A DNA stretch of 25,093 nt from Candidatus Omnitrophota bacterium (GCA_016938245.1 JAFGUY010000064.1:1-25093); one strand, 5' to 3'. Shown: positions 7,376 to 15,116, numbered from the stretch's first letter. Numbers and translations: made by a program. The notes: a model not told the origin generated them from the sequence alone.

Positions 7376-8391
7376 GAAGACTGACTTATAAAAAATCCGG
7401 AGTAGACATTGCCGGCGCCAGTGCCTTTAAGTCTAAGATAAAGGGTATAGTAAGGAAATCCTTTCGCAAGGAAGTTTTGACGGATATCGGAGGATTCGGA
7501 AGTTTCTTTAAATTAGACAAGGGTAAGTATAAAAATCCGGTTTTAGCCTCTTCCAGCGACGGTGTAGGCACAAAACTGAAGATAGCCGAGCTGGTGAATA
7601 AGCACGATACTGTCGGCATTGACGCGGTAGCGATGAATGTCAATGATATCCTTTGTACCGGAGCCGAACCTTTGTTTTTCTTAGATTATATTGCCCATAG
7701 CAAGGTAAAAGAAAATGTCCTGATAGATATAGTTAAAGGGATAAATCAAGGCTGTATTGAAGCCGGGTGTTCTTTAATCGGCGGAGAGACAGCGCAGATG
7801 CCCGGCATGTACAAAGGCGAGGAGTATGATATCGCCGGTTTTTGCGTAGGCATCGTTGAAAAGAAAAATATTATTGACGGTTCAAAGATAGAACCCAAAG
7901 ATTTAGTTATCGGGCTTGAATCCAGCGGGCTGCATTCTAACGGTTATTCTTTGGTAAGAAAAGTATTGTCTAAGAAGGAATTAAAACGCATGGGCAAAGA
8001 GTTACTTACGCCGACAAGAATTTACGTAAGGCCGGTCTTATCTTTACTGGCAAACTGGCAAACTGGCAAACCGGCAAACCCTATTACTGGTATAGCTAAT
8101 ATAACCGGAGGAGCATTTTACGATAAAATTGCCCGCATACTTCCAAGTAACGTAGATGTCAGGATTGATAAAAATTCCTGGATTGTGCCAAAGATATTCC
8201 GCTTAATTGCGAATAAAGGTAATATTGAGGATAAAGAGATGTATCATACTTTAAATATGGGAATAGGTATGGTTGTAATAGCCCGGAGGCAGTCGGCAAA
8301 TACTATAATTGCTAAACTTGCAGGATACGGGTTAAAATCACGGGTTATCGGCGAGGTTATAAAAGGGAGGAAATCGGTACAAATAACATAG
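7372..8391 (+). CDS. purM: Phosphoribosylformylglycinamidine cyclo-ligase (AIR synthetase)
   Basis: PurM closes FGAM to aminoimidazole ribotide with ATP, following PurL. From GTG 7372 the product has 339 residues, typical for the family, and starts MRRLTYKKSGVDIAGA in line with the usual TYKDAGVDI opening. It carries SSSDGVGTKLK, the nucleotide-binding signature, then NVNDILCTGAEPLFFLDY, IGGETAQMPGMY and ITGGAFYDKIARILP. The start overlaps the purF stop by four bases, implying coupled translation. Residues 226-236 (LANWQTGKPAN) are encoded by four 8-base tandem units and form an unusual insert just before the conserved ITGG loop. The catalytic motifs are intact, so it is likely active. Confidence 0.96.
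   Translation: MRRLTYKKSGVDIAGASAFKSKIKGIVRKSFRKEVLTDIGGFGSFFKLDKGKYKNPVLASSSDGVGTKLKIAELVNKHDTVGIDAVAMNVNDILCTGAEPLFFLDYIAHSKVKENVLIDIVKGINQGCIEAGCSLIGGETAQMPGMYKGEEYDIAGFCVGIVEKKNIIDGSKIEPKDLVIGLESSGLHSNGYSLVRKVLSKKELKRMGKELLTPTRIYVRPVLSLLANWQTGKPANPITGIANITGGAFYDKIARILPSNVDVRIDKNSWIVPKIFRLIANKGNIEDKEMYHTLNMGIGMVVIARRQSANTIIAKLAGYGLKSRVIGEVIKGRKSVQIT
8047..8078 (+). repeat. 8-base tandem repeat inside purM
   Basis: Four head-to-tail units CTGGCAAA, CTGGCAAA, CTGGCAAA, CCGGCAAA encode residues 226 to 236 of PurM. Eight is not a multiple of three, so only changes of three units keep the frame. Confidence 0.9.
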
Positions 8392-8407
8392 CTTGCTTAT
8401 GGCAGGC

Positions 8408-8414
8408 AGGGAGG
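8408..8414 (+). promoter_or_regulatory. Ribosome binding site fixing the slipin start
   Basis: AGGGAGG ends five bases before ATG 8420. An in-frame TTG at 8393 just after the purM stop is a weaker start and would place this site inside the gene. Confidence 0.75.
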
Positions 8415-8419
8415 TGGAT

Positions 8420-9292
8420 ATGGGTTTTTTAGGATTTGTCATTGTGTTTTCAGTAGTTATCTTTTTTATGGGAATCCGCATTGTGCGGCCTACGCATAGG
8501 GGTTTAATCGAAAGATTAGGAAAATACAACCGCTTTGCCGAAGCAGGATTCCACTGGATTATTCCAATTATTGAAAATTTATACCAGGTAAATGTTACCG
8601 AGCAGATGGTCGATGCTGAACCGCAGGAGATTATTACCAACGATAATTTGAATGCCCGGGTTGACGCGCAGGTTTATTTTAAGGTTAAATCAGATGAAGC
8701 AAGCGTTAAAAGCTCGCAATACAACGTTAATAATTATCAATGGCAGATTGTAAACCTGGCTCGTACAACCTTGAGGAATATTATCGGCACCCTTACTCTA
8801 AAGTCAGCGAATAGCGAAAGAGGCAAGATTAATGCTGAGCTTCACAGGACCCTGTGCGATGAGACGATAAGCTGGGGATTAGAGATTGTAAGGACTGAGT
8901 TAAAGGAGATTGATCCTCCTAAGGACGTGCAGGAGACGATGAATAAGGTTGTTAAGGCGGAGAATGAGAAGATCTCCGCAATTGATTATGCTACTGCTAC
9001 TGAAACCGCTGCCGATGGCCAGAAGAGGGCGGAAATCAAAAAGGCTGAAGGTATTAAGCAGGCGCGGATTTTAGAGGCTGAAGGCGAGGCAGCAGCGATA
9101 AAATTAGTCAATGAGGCAGCGGAACATTATTTTGTGGGGAATGCCCAAGTTCTGCGAAAACTCGAAGCAGTTGAGAAATCTTTGATAAATAACACTAAGG
9201 TAGTCGTTCCTTCTAATGCTGAACTGGTTAATGTAATCGGCGAGATGGCCGGGGTATTGCCGTTAAGAAAAGACGAGAAGCCTACTAAATAA
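8420..9292 (+). CDS. Slipin / stomatin-like SPFH domain protein
   Basis: A 290-residue SPFH-family membrane scaffold protein. Residues 1-22 (GFLGFVIVFSVVIFFMGI) form a single N-terminal membrane anchor. The SPFH domain follows, with RPTHRGLIERLGKY, GFHWIIPIIENLYQVNVTEQ and DAQVYFKV segments typical of slipins. From about residue 180 comes a charged Ala/Glu/Lys-rich coiled coil (KKAEGIKQARILEAEGEAAA) and a C-terminal NVIGEMAG stretch. Slipins organise membrane microdomains, often next to an NfeD partner; no NfeD gene is adjacent here. It starts 28 bases after purM and is the last gene before a 234-base gap, so it is probably a rider on the pur operon. No functional link to purines is evident. 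Confidence 0.92.
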   Translation: MGFLGFVIVFSVVIFFMGIRIVRPTHRGLIERLGKYNRFAEAGFHWIIPIIENLYQVNVTEQMVDAEPQEIITNDNLNARVDAQVYFKVKSDEASVKSSQYNVNNYQWQIVNLARTTLRNIIGTLTLKSANSERGKINAELHRTLCDETISWGLEIVRTELKEIDPPKDVQETMNKVVKAENEKISAIDYATATETAADGQKRAEIKKAEGIKQARILEAEGEAAAIKLVNEAAEHYFVGNAQVLRKLEAVEKSLINNTKVVVPSNAELVNVIGEMAGVLPLRKDEKPTK

Positions 9293-9315
9293 TTTTATTA
9301 TTTTGCGTCTGTCTT

Positions 9316-9457
9316 GGTTTATTTTTGCATCACCGCTTGTTCCGCCCCGGCGAGGCGGAACTACGCTCGAGCGAAAGCTTTTGCTCTCCCGCAGATATCT
9401 AAAATATAGCGGGATCCGTGCCCGCAAGAACTTTCTAACATGCTGCAAAAATAATCC
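9316..9457. repeat. 142-base imperfect palindromic element
   Basis: Terminal arms 9316-9332 (starting GGTTTATTTTTGCA) and 9441-9457 are inverted copies matching at 15 of 17 positions. Inside are a perfect 8-base hairpin, GTTCCGCC (9339-9346) with GGCGGAAC (9354-9361), and CCCGC (9388-9392) with GCGGG (9409-9413). It fills most of the 234-base gap between the slipin and purD genes. It may be a small non-autonomous element or the structured 3' end of the slipin transcript. No T-run follows the strong hairpin. Confidence 0.6.
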
Positions 9458-9488
9458 AATCCATACGCAAATGCAAAAAGTATTTTTT

Positions 9489-9517
9489 TGTATCATTAGA
9501 TTATTAAGGCATATTAA
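9489..9517 (+). promoter_or_regulatory. Possible promoter for purD with very short leader
   Basis: TTGTAT (9489-9494) and TATTAA (9512-9517) are 17 bases apart. The predicted start of transcription is only a few bases before the purD ATG at 9527, and no Shine-Dalgarno sequence is visible there. The region is very AT-rich, so chance matches are likely. Confidence 0.25.
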
Positions 9518-9526
9518 AAAAATATT

Positions 9527-10819
9527 ATGCGTATATTAGTTATTGGTTCAGGAGGCAGGGAACATGCGCTATGCTGGAAGATTGCGCAGTCTCCTCTAGT
9601 GGATAAAATATTCTGTACTCCCGGCAATGGCGGAATCGCGCAGGTTGCAGAGTGCGTAGATATAAAATCCGAAGATATTTCCGGGTTACTCGAATTTACA
9701 AAACGCGAAAAAATTGACCTTACGGTAATCGGCCCGGAAGCCACGCTTTCCTTAGGTATAGTTGATGAGTTCTTAAAATATAATCTAAAAATATTTGGCC
9801 CGAACAAAGCCGCGTCTATGATGGAGGCAAGCAAGGTATTTTCAAAAGAATTAATGGCTAAATATAATATTCCTACCGCAAATTTCAAAGTATTTGATAA
9901 TCCCGATGAGGCAAAAAAATATATAGAGGAAAACGGCGCACCTTGCGTAGTCAAAGCTGACGGCTTGGCAGCTGGTAAGGGAGTTGTTGTTGTAAAGACT
10001 ATAGATGAAGCAAAAAAAGCAGTTTCTTTTATTATGGAGGATAGGGCCTTTGGCGATGCCGGAAACAAAATAATTATTGAGGAATGCTTAGAGGGGCAGG
10101 AGGCATCAATTTTGGTAATTACTGATTCAAAGGAAGTGGTTGCATTAGCCTCTGCCCAGGACCATAAAAGAATTTTTGATAACGATTTGGGCCCGAATAC
10201 CGGAGGGATGGGGGCTTATTCCCCTGCGGCAGTAGTAACACCGCCGTTATTTAAGGAAATATTAGAAAGAATAGTTTATCGCACTATTGATGGTTTAGCT
10301 AAAGAGGGGATAGATTATCGTGGCGTCCTGTACGCCGGGGTTATGATTACTAAAGATGGGCCGAAGACGCTGGAGTTTAACGTTCGTTTCGGAGACCCTG
10401 AAACCCAGGCGATTCTGCCGAGATTAAAATCAGATTTGGTTGAAGTAATGCTGGCTGCATCAGAAGGAAAGCTTTCCAAAGTAAAAAATCTTAGCTGGGA
10501 TAGCCGCGCATGCGTATGCGTTGTTTTGGCATCTAAAGGCTACCCTGGAGATTATGAAAAGGGCAAAGAGATATTCGGCCTAGATGAGGCAGGGAGAATG
10601 AAGGATGTAGCGGTTTTCCACGCCGGGACTCAAATTAAGCTTATAAATGATGTCGGGCAGAAGCAGGAGTCAGAATATTTAACTTCCGGAGGAAGAGTTT
10701 TAGGTGTTTGCAGCCTTGGCGAAAATATAAAAGACGCAATAAATTATACTTATCAGGCGGTTGATAAGATAAGTTTTGAAGGCATGCATTACCGCAAGGA
10801 TATAGGCTCTAAAGCCTAG
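9527..10819 (+). CDS. purD: Phosphoribosylamine-glycine ligase (GAR synthetase)
   Basis: PurD joins phosphoribosylamine (the PurF product) to glycine with ATP. The 430-residue protein starts MRILVIGSGGREHALCWK, the classic PurD N-terminal motif, which fixes the start. It continues through CTPGNGGIAQVAECV, the ATP-grasp segment VKADGLAAGKGVVV, GPNTGGMGAYSPAAVV and the metal-binding EFNVRFGDPETQ beginning at residue 283. It is full length. No ribosome binding site is seen before the ATG, unlike nearly every other gene here. Eight bases separate its stop from purE. The glycine made by GlyA, encoded downstream in the same block, is its substrate. Confidence 0.97.
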   Translation: MRILVIGSGGREHALCWKIAQSPLVDKIFCTPGNGGIAQVAECVDIKSEDISGLLEFTKREKIDLTVIGPEATLSLGIVDEFLKYNLKIFGPNKAASMMEASKVFSKELMAKYNIPTANFKVFDNPDEAKKYIEENGAPCVVKADGLAAGKGVVVVKTIDEAKKAVSFIMEDRAFGDAGNKIIIEECLEGQEASILVITDSKEVVALASAQDHKRIFDNDLGPNTGGMGAYSPAAVVTPPLFKEILERIVYRTIDGLAKEGIDYRGVLYAGVMITKDGPKTLEFNVRFGDPETQAILPRLKSDLVEVMLAASEGKLSKVKNLSWDSRACVCVVLASKGYPGDYEKGKEIFGLDEAGRMKDVAVFHAGTQIKLINDVGQKQESEYLTSGGRVLGVCSLGENIKDAINYTYQAVDKISFEGMHYRKDIGSKA

Positions 10820-10827
10820 GAGGAGAG

Positions 10828-11310
10828 ATGAACAAGGTTAGCATAATTATGGGAAGCAGTTCAGATTTGGATACTGTTAGCGAAGCAATAAATATTTTAA
10901 AGGAATTTAAAATTCCTTTTGAAGCAAAAATATTATCCGCGCACAGGACGCCTAAAGAATTAACCAAATATGTTGAAGGGTCCCCTAGAAGAGGGGTAAA
11001 GGTTTTTATTGCCGCTGCAGGGATGTCTGCCGCCTTACCCGGGGTTATCGCAGCTCATACTATACTCCCGGTTATCGGTATTCCGATTGAGAGCGGTAAT
11101 CTTAAAGGTTTAGACGCGCTTCTTTCTATTGCGCAGATGCCGCCCGGTATACCTGTAGGGTGTATGAGTATAGGCAAGTCAGGCGCAAAAAATGCAGCTA
11201 TTTTTGCAGTAACTATAATCGCATTAAACGACAGGAAGACGGCAAAGAGATTAGGCGATTATAGGGTTGATATGCGCCGTAAAATTACCAAATCCAAGAT
11301 TAAATTATGA
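10828..11310 (+). CDS. purE: N5-CAIR mutase-type PurE
   Basis: A 160-residue PurE protein for the carboxylation step from AIR to CAIR. GSSSDLDTV near the N-terminus binds the phosphate, SAHRTP holds the conserved His at residue 39, and SLAQMP-like text (LLSIAQMPPGIPVG) matches the class I form that works on N5-CAIR. Class I enzymes normally pair with PurK, which is not in the window. The usual AAHLPG loop reads SAALPG here, so an often conserved His is Ala; class and partner are therefore not certain. AGGAGGAG directly precedes the ATG. Its stop overlaps the next gene by four bases (ATGA). Confidence 0.93.
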   Translation: MNKVSIIMGSSSDLDTVSEAINILKEFKIPFEAKILSAHRTPKELTKYVEGSPRRGVKVFIAAAGMSAALPGVIAAHTILPVIGIPIESGNLKGLDALLSIAQMPPGIPVGCMSIGKSGAKNAAIFAVTIIALNDRKTAKRLGDYRVDMRRKITKSKIKL

Positions 11311-12368
11311 GTGAAACAAAGATAGTCAGGATTGACCCGAAGCATATTAAAGAAGAATATATCCATGAAGCTGCGCATATTTTAAATTCAGGCGGTTTAG
11401 TTATTCTTCCTACTGAAACTGTTTACGGAATCGGTGCCAATATGCTTAATCAAAAAGCTGTTGCCAGGCTTTATGAGATTAAAAAAAGGCCTAAGGATAA
11501 GCCATTTTCAATACATATAGCCAAAAAAGACAAAGTTGAAGATTTTGCAAGAGTTATTCCGGTTAGCGCTTATAAGCTTATGGATAAGTTTTGGCCCGGG
11601 CCGTTGACATTAATACTTAGAGTTATAAAAGGCGCTACTGTAGGCTTACGCATGCCGGATAATGAAATTGCCTTAAAGGTTATATCCCAAGTTCATGACC
11701 CGGTGGTTTTGCCTTCGGCTAATCTTTCCGGAAACCCTGCGCCGTCAGATTTTGAGCAGGCGATAGGAGACCTGGAGGGCTTGGTGGATTTTGCAATTGA
11801 TGCCGGAGAGGCAAACTTAGGGATAGAGTCTTCTATCGTAGACCTAAGTAAAGATAAGCCTGATTTTTTAAGGATCGGAGCGATAAAAAAAGAGGATTTA
11901 GAGAGAGTGATTGCTAGTAAGCATGTGCTTTTTATCTGTACCGGAAATTCCTGCCGCTCGGTTATGGCCGAGGCAGTTTTAAGGAAAATCATGAAAGAAA
12001 AGAATAGGGATGACGTAGAAATTTCTTCCGCAGGGATAATGATAATTTCGGGCCTCGGTGTATCTGCCGGGACAAAAGAAGTCTTATCCAGAGAAGGCAT
12101 TGATGTCTCCGGGCGTCTTTCGCGGAAGGTTACCAAAGAGCTAGCCAGGAAGTCCGATCTTATCTTAGTAATGGAGAGGATGCATGAAGATGCTGTTTTG
12201 CGTATTGCCCCCGAAGTTAAAAATAGGGTGTTTTTGTTGAAGGAATTTGCTAAAATAAATGATAGGCATCTTGATATTGCCGATCCTATAGGTAAACCGC
12301 TGGATTTTTATGAAAAGACGCTTGCTTCAATTAAAGAAGCATTAGAAAGGGTGAGTAATTTTATATGA
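11307..12368 (+). CDS. Fusion: Sua5/TsaC threonylcarbamoyl-AMP synthase + low-molecular-weight phosphatase
   Basis: Two enzymes in one 353-residue chain. Residues about 14-200 are a YrdC/Sua5 domain, which makes threonylcarbamoyl-AMP for the t6A37 modification of tRNA. Its motifs are LPTETVYGIG, KKRPKDKPF and PSANLSG. Residues about 206-353 are a low-molecular-weight phosphatase with the CX5R loop CTGNSCR, nucleophile Cys211, Arg217, and general acid Asp326 in DPIG. At the loop position where tyrosine phosphatases have a bulky residue and YwlE of Bacillus has Thr, this protein has Ser215. A protein-arginine phosphatase activity is therefore plausible but not shown. In B. subtilis ywlC (Sua5), ywlE, ywlF (rpiB) and glyA are neighbours as I recall; here the first two are fused and rpiB and glyA follow. 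It overlaps both neighbours by four bases. Confidence 0.9.
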   Translation: MSETKIVRIDPKHIKEEYIHEAAHILNSGGLVILPTETVYGIGANMLNQKAVARLYEIKKRPKDKPFSIHIAKKDKVEDFARVIPVSAYKLMDKFWPGPLTLILRVIKGATVGLRMPDNEIALKVISQVHDPVVLPSANLSGNPAPSDFEQAIGDLEGLVDFAIDAGEANLGIESSIVDLSKDKPDFLRIGAIKKEDLERVIASKHVLFICTGNSCRSVMAEAVLRKIMKEKNRDDVEISSAGIMIISGLGVSAGTKEVLSREGIDVSGRLSRKVTKELARKSDLILVMERMHEDAVLRIAPEVKNRVFLLKEFAKINDRHLDIADPIGKPLDFYEKTLASIKEALERVSNFI

Positions 12369-12826
12369 CGAAGATACTTATTGCTTCAGATCACGGAGGT
12401 TTTGTTTTAAAAGAGAAGCTAAAGGAGTTTCTAGTGAAAAAGGGTTTTAAAGTTAATGACCTTGGAGCTCATAGTAAGGTGCGCTCTGATTATCCTGAAT
12501 TCGCTTATCTTCTTGCCAGCCGGATATCTTCGGGTAAATCCAAAAGAGGTATTTTAATCTGTAAGAGCGGAATCGGCAATTCTATCGTTGCTAATAGGCT
12601 TGCCGGAGTAAGGGCAGCTTTATGCTGTAATATCAGGGCGGCAAAACTTTCCCGTATGCATAATGACAGTAATGTTTTAGTTTTAGGTTCTTTATTTGTT
12701 AACCCGGGATTAGCCAAGAAGATGGTTTCTGTATGGCTTAAAATCGGATTTGAAGGCGGCAGGCATGCTAAACGTTTATCTTTAGTTAGAGCGATTGAAA
12801 GAAAGATAAGGGGTGGAAAAAAGTGA
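12365..12826 (+). CDS. rpiB: Ribose-5-phosphate isomerase B
   Basis: RpiB interconverts ribose 5-phosphate and ribulose 5-phosphate and so feeds PRPP synthesis. The 153-residue protein has SDHGG at the N-terminus, the catalytic Cys at residue 66 in ICKSGIGNSIVANR, and the HND segment (SRMHNDSNVLVLG) near residue 100. The loop after Cys66 is usually GTGIG; KS replaces GT here, a modest deviation. A related sugar-phosphate isomerase of the LacAB group is a less likely alternative. The start overlaps the previous stop (ATGA), and its own stop overlaps the glyA GTG. Confidence 0.9.
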   Translation: MTKILIASDHGGFVLKEKLKEFLVKKGFKVNDLGAHSKVRSDYPEFAYLLASRISSGKSKRGILICKSGIGNSIVANRLAGVRAALCCNIRAAKLSRMHNDSNVLVLGSLFVNPGLAKKMVSVWLKIGFEGGRHAKRLSLVRAIERKIRGGKK

Positions 12827-14076
12827 AATGTTTAAAATTAGTTGATCCGGAGATTTATTCTTCTATCAGGAGGGAGCTTAAAAGAGAAGAAGATAATTTA
12901 GAGTTGATTGCCTCGGAGAATTTTACTTCTCTTGCGGTATTAGAAGCACAGGGCTCGGTTTTAACTAATAAATACGCCGAAGGTTATCCGGGCGCACGCT
13001 GGTACGGCGGATGCGAGTATGTAGACGAAGCTGAAGCTTTGGCTATTGAAAGGGTCAAGAAGTTGTTTAGCGCAGAGCATGCTAATGTGCAGCCTCATTC
13101 TGGTTCGCAGGCAAATATGGCAGTCTATTTCTCCGTTCTTGCCCCGGGAGATACGGTGTTGGCAATGGATCTTGCCGCCGGAGGCCATTTAACCCATGGC
13201 CATCCCCACAATTTTTCCGGGATGTTTTATAAAATTGTAGGTTACGGGGTAGACCGTAAAACCGAAATGTTAGATTATGGCCTGATTATGGATTTGGCTA
13301 AAAAGCATAAGCCTAAGATGATTTTAGCCGGAGCATCAGCATATCCCAGAAAACTGGATTTTAAGGAGTTTAGGAGGATATGCGATAAGGTCGGTGCGTA
13401 TTTATTCGTAGATATGGCGCATATTGCAGGATTAGTTGCAGCCGGAGTCCATCCGTCTCCGGTACCCTACGCTGAATTTGTAACTTCTACAACGCATAAG
13501 ACCTTACGCGGGCCACGGGGAGGTTTTATCTTATGCAGAAAAGAATTCGCTAAAAAAATTGATTCCCGGATCTTTCCCGGGATACAGGGGGGGCCTTTGA
13601 TGCATGTTATTGCTGCAAAGGCTGTGGCGTTTAAAGAAGCACAAAGCCCGAAATTTAAAGTTTACCAGAGGCAGATTGTTAAGAATGCTAAGGAGTTAGC
13701 CAGGGCTTTGGCGAAATATAATTTCCGCATAGTCTCAAAAGGCACGGATACGCATTTAATGCTCGTAGATTTAAATGAAAAAAGAATTACCGGAGCTGAT
13801 GCCTCCAAGGCTTTAGGAAAAGTTAACATTACGGTTAACAAAAATCTTATTCCTTTCGATAAAAAAAGCCCGGCAGTTACCAGCGGCATAAGGGTAGGGA
13901 CGCCGGCAGTTACTACGCGGGGATTAAAAGAGTTTCAGATGCGTAAGATTGCTGGGTTTATTAATGATGCTATAGATGCAAGCGATGATCAGAAGCGGTT
14001 AGAAGGGATTAAGAAAGAAGTAATAAACTTAACCAAGAAATTTCCGTTATACCCTGATTTGTCAAAAGAAAAATGA
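12823..14076 (+). CDS. glyA: Serine hydroxymethyltransferase
   Basis: GlyA is a PLP enzyme that converts serine and THF to glycine and 5,10-methylene-THF. Glycine serves PurD, and one-carbon units serve purine and thymidylate synthesis. The 417-residue length is standard. It shows ELIASENFTS, the NKYAEGYPGARWYGG motif, a HVDMAHIAGLVAAG-like segment (FVDMAHIAGLVAAG), and the PLP lysine at residue 226 in TTHKTLRGPRGG. The start is GTG, forming GTGA with the rpiB stop. The end overlaps the deaminase gene by four bases. All hallmark residues look intact. Confidence 0.97.
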   Translation: MKCLKLVDPEIYSSIRRELKREEDNLELIASENFTSLAVLEAQGSVLTNKYAEGYPGARWYGGCEYVDEAEALAIERVKKLFSAEHANVQPHSGSQANMAVYFSVLAPGDTVLAMDLAAGGHLTHGHPHNFSGMFYKIVGYGVDRKTEMLDYGLIMDLAKKHKPKMILAGASAYPRKLDFKEFRRICDKVGAYLFVDMAHIAGLVAAGVHPSPVPYAEFVTSTTHKTLRGPRGGFILCRKEFAKKIDSRIFPGIQGGPLMHVIAAKAVAFKEAQSPKFKVYQRQIVKNAKELARALAKYNFRIVSKGTDTHLMLVDLNEKRITGADASKALGKVNITVNKNLIPFDKKSPAVTSGIRVGTPAVTTRGLKEFQMRKIAGFINDAIDASDDQKRLEGIKKEVINLTKKFPLYPDLSKEK

Positions 14077-14534
14077 AAAAACTAAAAAATATCGCGAAAC
14101 GTCCGAGTTGGGATGAGTATTTTATTGAAGTAGCTAAACTTGTTGCTAAAAGATCTACTTGTTTGCGCCGCAGTGTGGGGGTGGTGCTGGTAAAAGATAA
14201 AAGGATACTGGCTACTGGATATAACGGCGCACCAAGGGGGTTAAAACATTGTATAGATATAGGATGTATGCGGCAGAAATTAAAGATTCCTTCCGGAGAG
14301 CGCCATGAACTATGCCGGGCCCTGCATGCAGAGCAGAATGTTCTTATACAGGCTGCATTATACGGAATAAGCGTTAAAGGGAGCTCACTCTATGCTACAA
14401 ATCAACCCTGTATTATTTGCGCTAAGATGTTGATTAACGCAGGAATAAAAGAAATTGTTATTGCTGAAGGTTATCCGGATAAGATGGCGATGGAATTTTT
14501 GAAGGAGGCTAAAATAAAAGTAAGAAAGATATGA
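14073..14534 (+). CDS. dCMP deaminase-family protein (ComEB type)
   Basis: A 153-residue zinc deaminase of the dCMP/cytidine deaminase superfamily. HAEQN starts at residue 85, with zinc ligand His85 and catalytic Glu87. PCIIC places zinc ligands at Cys113 and Cys116. The N-terminal SWDEYFIEVAKLVAKRSTC and ATGYNGAPRGLKHC segments match dCMP deaminases, which make dUMP for thymidylate synthesis. Between glyA (methylene-THF for thymidylate synthase) and nrdR (ribonucleotide reductase control), a role in dTTP supply fits well. Competence-type ComEB naming is historical. It overlaps both neighbours by four bases. Confidence 0.92.
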   Translation: MKKLKNIAKRPSWDEYFIEVAKLVAKRSTCLRRSVGVVLVKDKRILATGYNGAPRGLKHCIDIGCMRQKLKIPSGERHELCRALHAEQNVLIQAALYGISVKGSSLYATNQPCIICAKMLINAGIKEIVIAEGYPDKMAMEFLKEAKIKVRKI

Positions 14535-14998
14535 AATGCCCTTATTGTAGTTATAAAGAAGATAAGGTTGTAGATTCAAGGAGCACAGCAGAAGAATCCG
14601 CTGTCCGACGCAGGCGCGAGTGTTTAAAGTGCGGCAAGCGTTTTACTACTTACGAATACATAGAAGAAGTTTCGCTTATGGTAATTAAAAAGGACGGCAG
14701 GCGCGAGCCCTTTGATCGCAAGAAGGTTTTAGCCGGAATAATCCGCGCCTGTGAAAAGTGCCCTATAAGCGTTGAAAAAATGGAAGAGATTGTGATTTGG
14801 GTGGAGCGCGCAATCCAAAAGAAATCCGACCGCGAGGTTTCTGCCAGCCGTATCGGAGAGCTGGTTATGGAAAAGCTTAAGGGTTTGGATGATGTGGCAT
14901 ACGTGCGTTTTGCATCAGTCTACCGGCAGTTTAAGGATGTAGGCCAGTTTATGGTGGAGTTGAAAGATATTTTAGGCAAGGATAAAAAGAGAAAATAG
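14531..14998 (+). CDS. nrdR: Transcriptional repressor NrdR
   Basis: NrdR senses ATP/dATP and represses ribonucleotide reductase genes by binding NrdR boxes. The 155-residue protein starts with MKCPYCSYKEDKVVDSR, a zinc ribbon with Cys pairs at residues 3/6 and 31/34 (CLKCGKRF), followed by RFTTYEYIEE. Residues about 49-140 are the ATP-cone (VIKKDGRREPFDRKKVLAGI). Length and motifs are canonical. It is the last gene of the overlapping block, and repeat copy 2 follows almost immediately. I did not spot nrd genes or an obvious NrdR box pair in the window. Confidence 0.97.
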   Translation: MKCPYCSYKEDKVVDSRSTAEESAVRRRRECLKCGKRFTTYEYIEEVSLMVIKKDGRREPFDRKKVLAGIIRACEKCPISVEKMEEIVIWVERAIQKKSDREVSASRIGELVMEKLKGLDDVAYVRFASVYRQFKDVGQFMVELKDILGKDKKRK

Positions 14999-15001
14999 TT
15001 T

Positions 15002-15075
15002 CTTTACGGGTCCTGCCGAGGACTGTTTCTCACTCGAGCGACCTCGTTCGAAATCAGTCCTCGTCACCCGTAAAG
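15002..15075. repeat. Palindromic repeat, copy 2
   Basis: A hairpin three bases after the nrdR stop. Outer arms CTTTACGGGT (15002-15011) and ACCCGTAAAG (15066-15075) pair perfectly, as do CGAGGACTG (15017-15025) and CAGTCCTCG (15055-15063), and TTTC (15026-15029) with GAAA (15050-15053). It is homologous along its length to copy 1 at 328-406. Several stem differences between the copies are compensatory. Confidence 0.85.
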
Positions 15076-15116
15076 GTTACAATTTTATCCTGCTGTTATT
15101 GTAAGAGGGGTTATTT

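Noticed and set aside
8393..8419. Extended slipin start at TTG 8393
   Set aside because: It adds residues before the membrane anchor and includes the ribosome binding site of ATG 8420.
9514..10068. 184-codon minus-strand frame opposite purD
   Set aside because: It is a shadow of the well-conserved purD gene; no ribosome binding site and no family resemblance.
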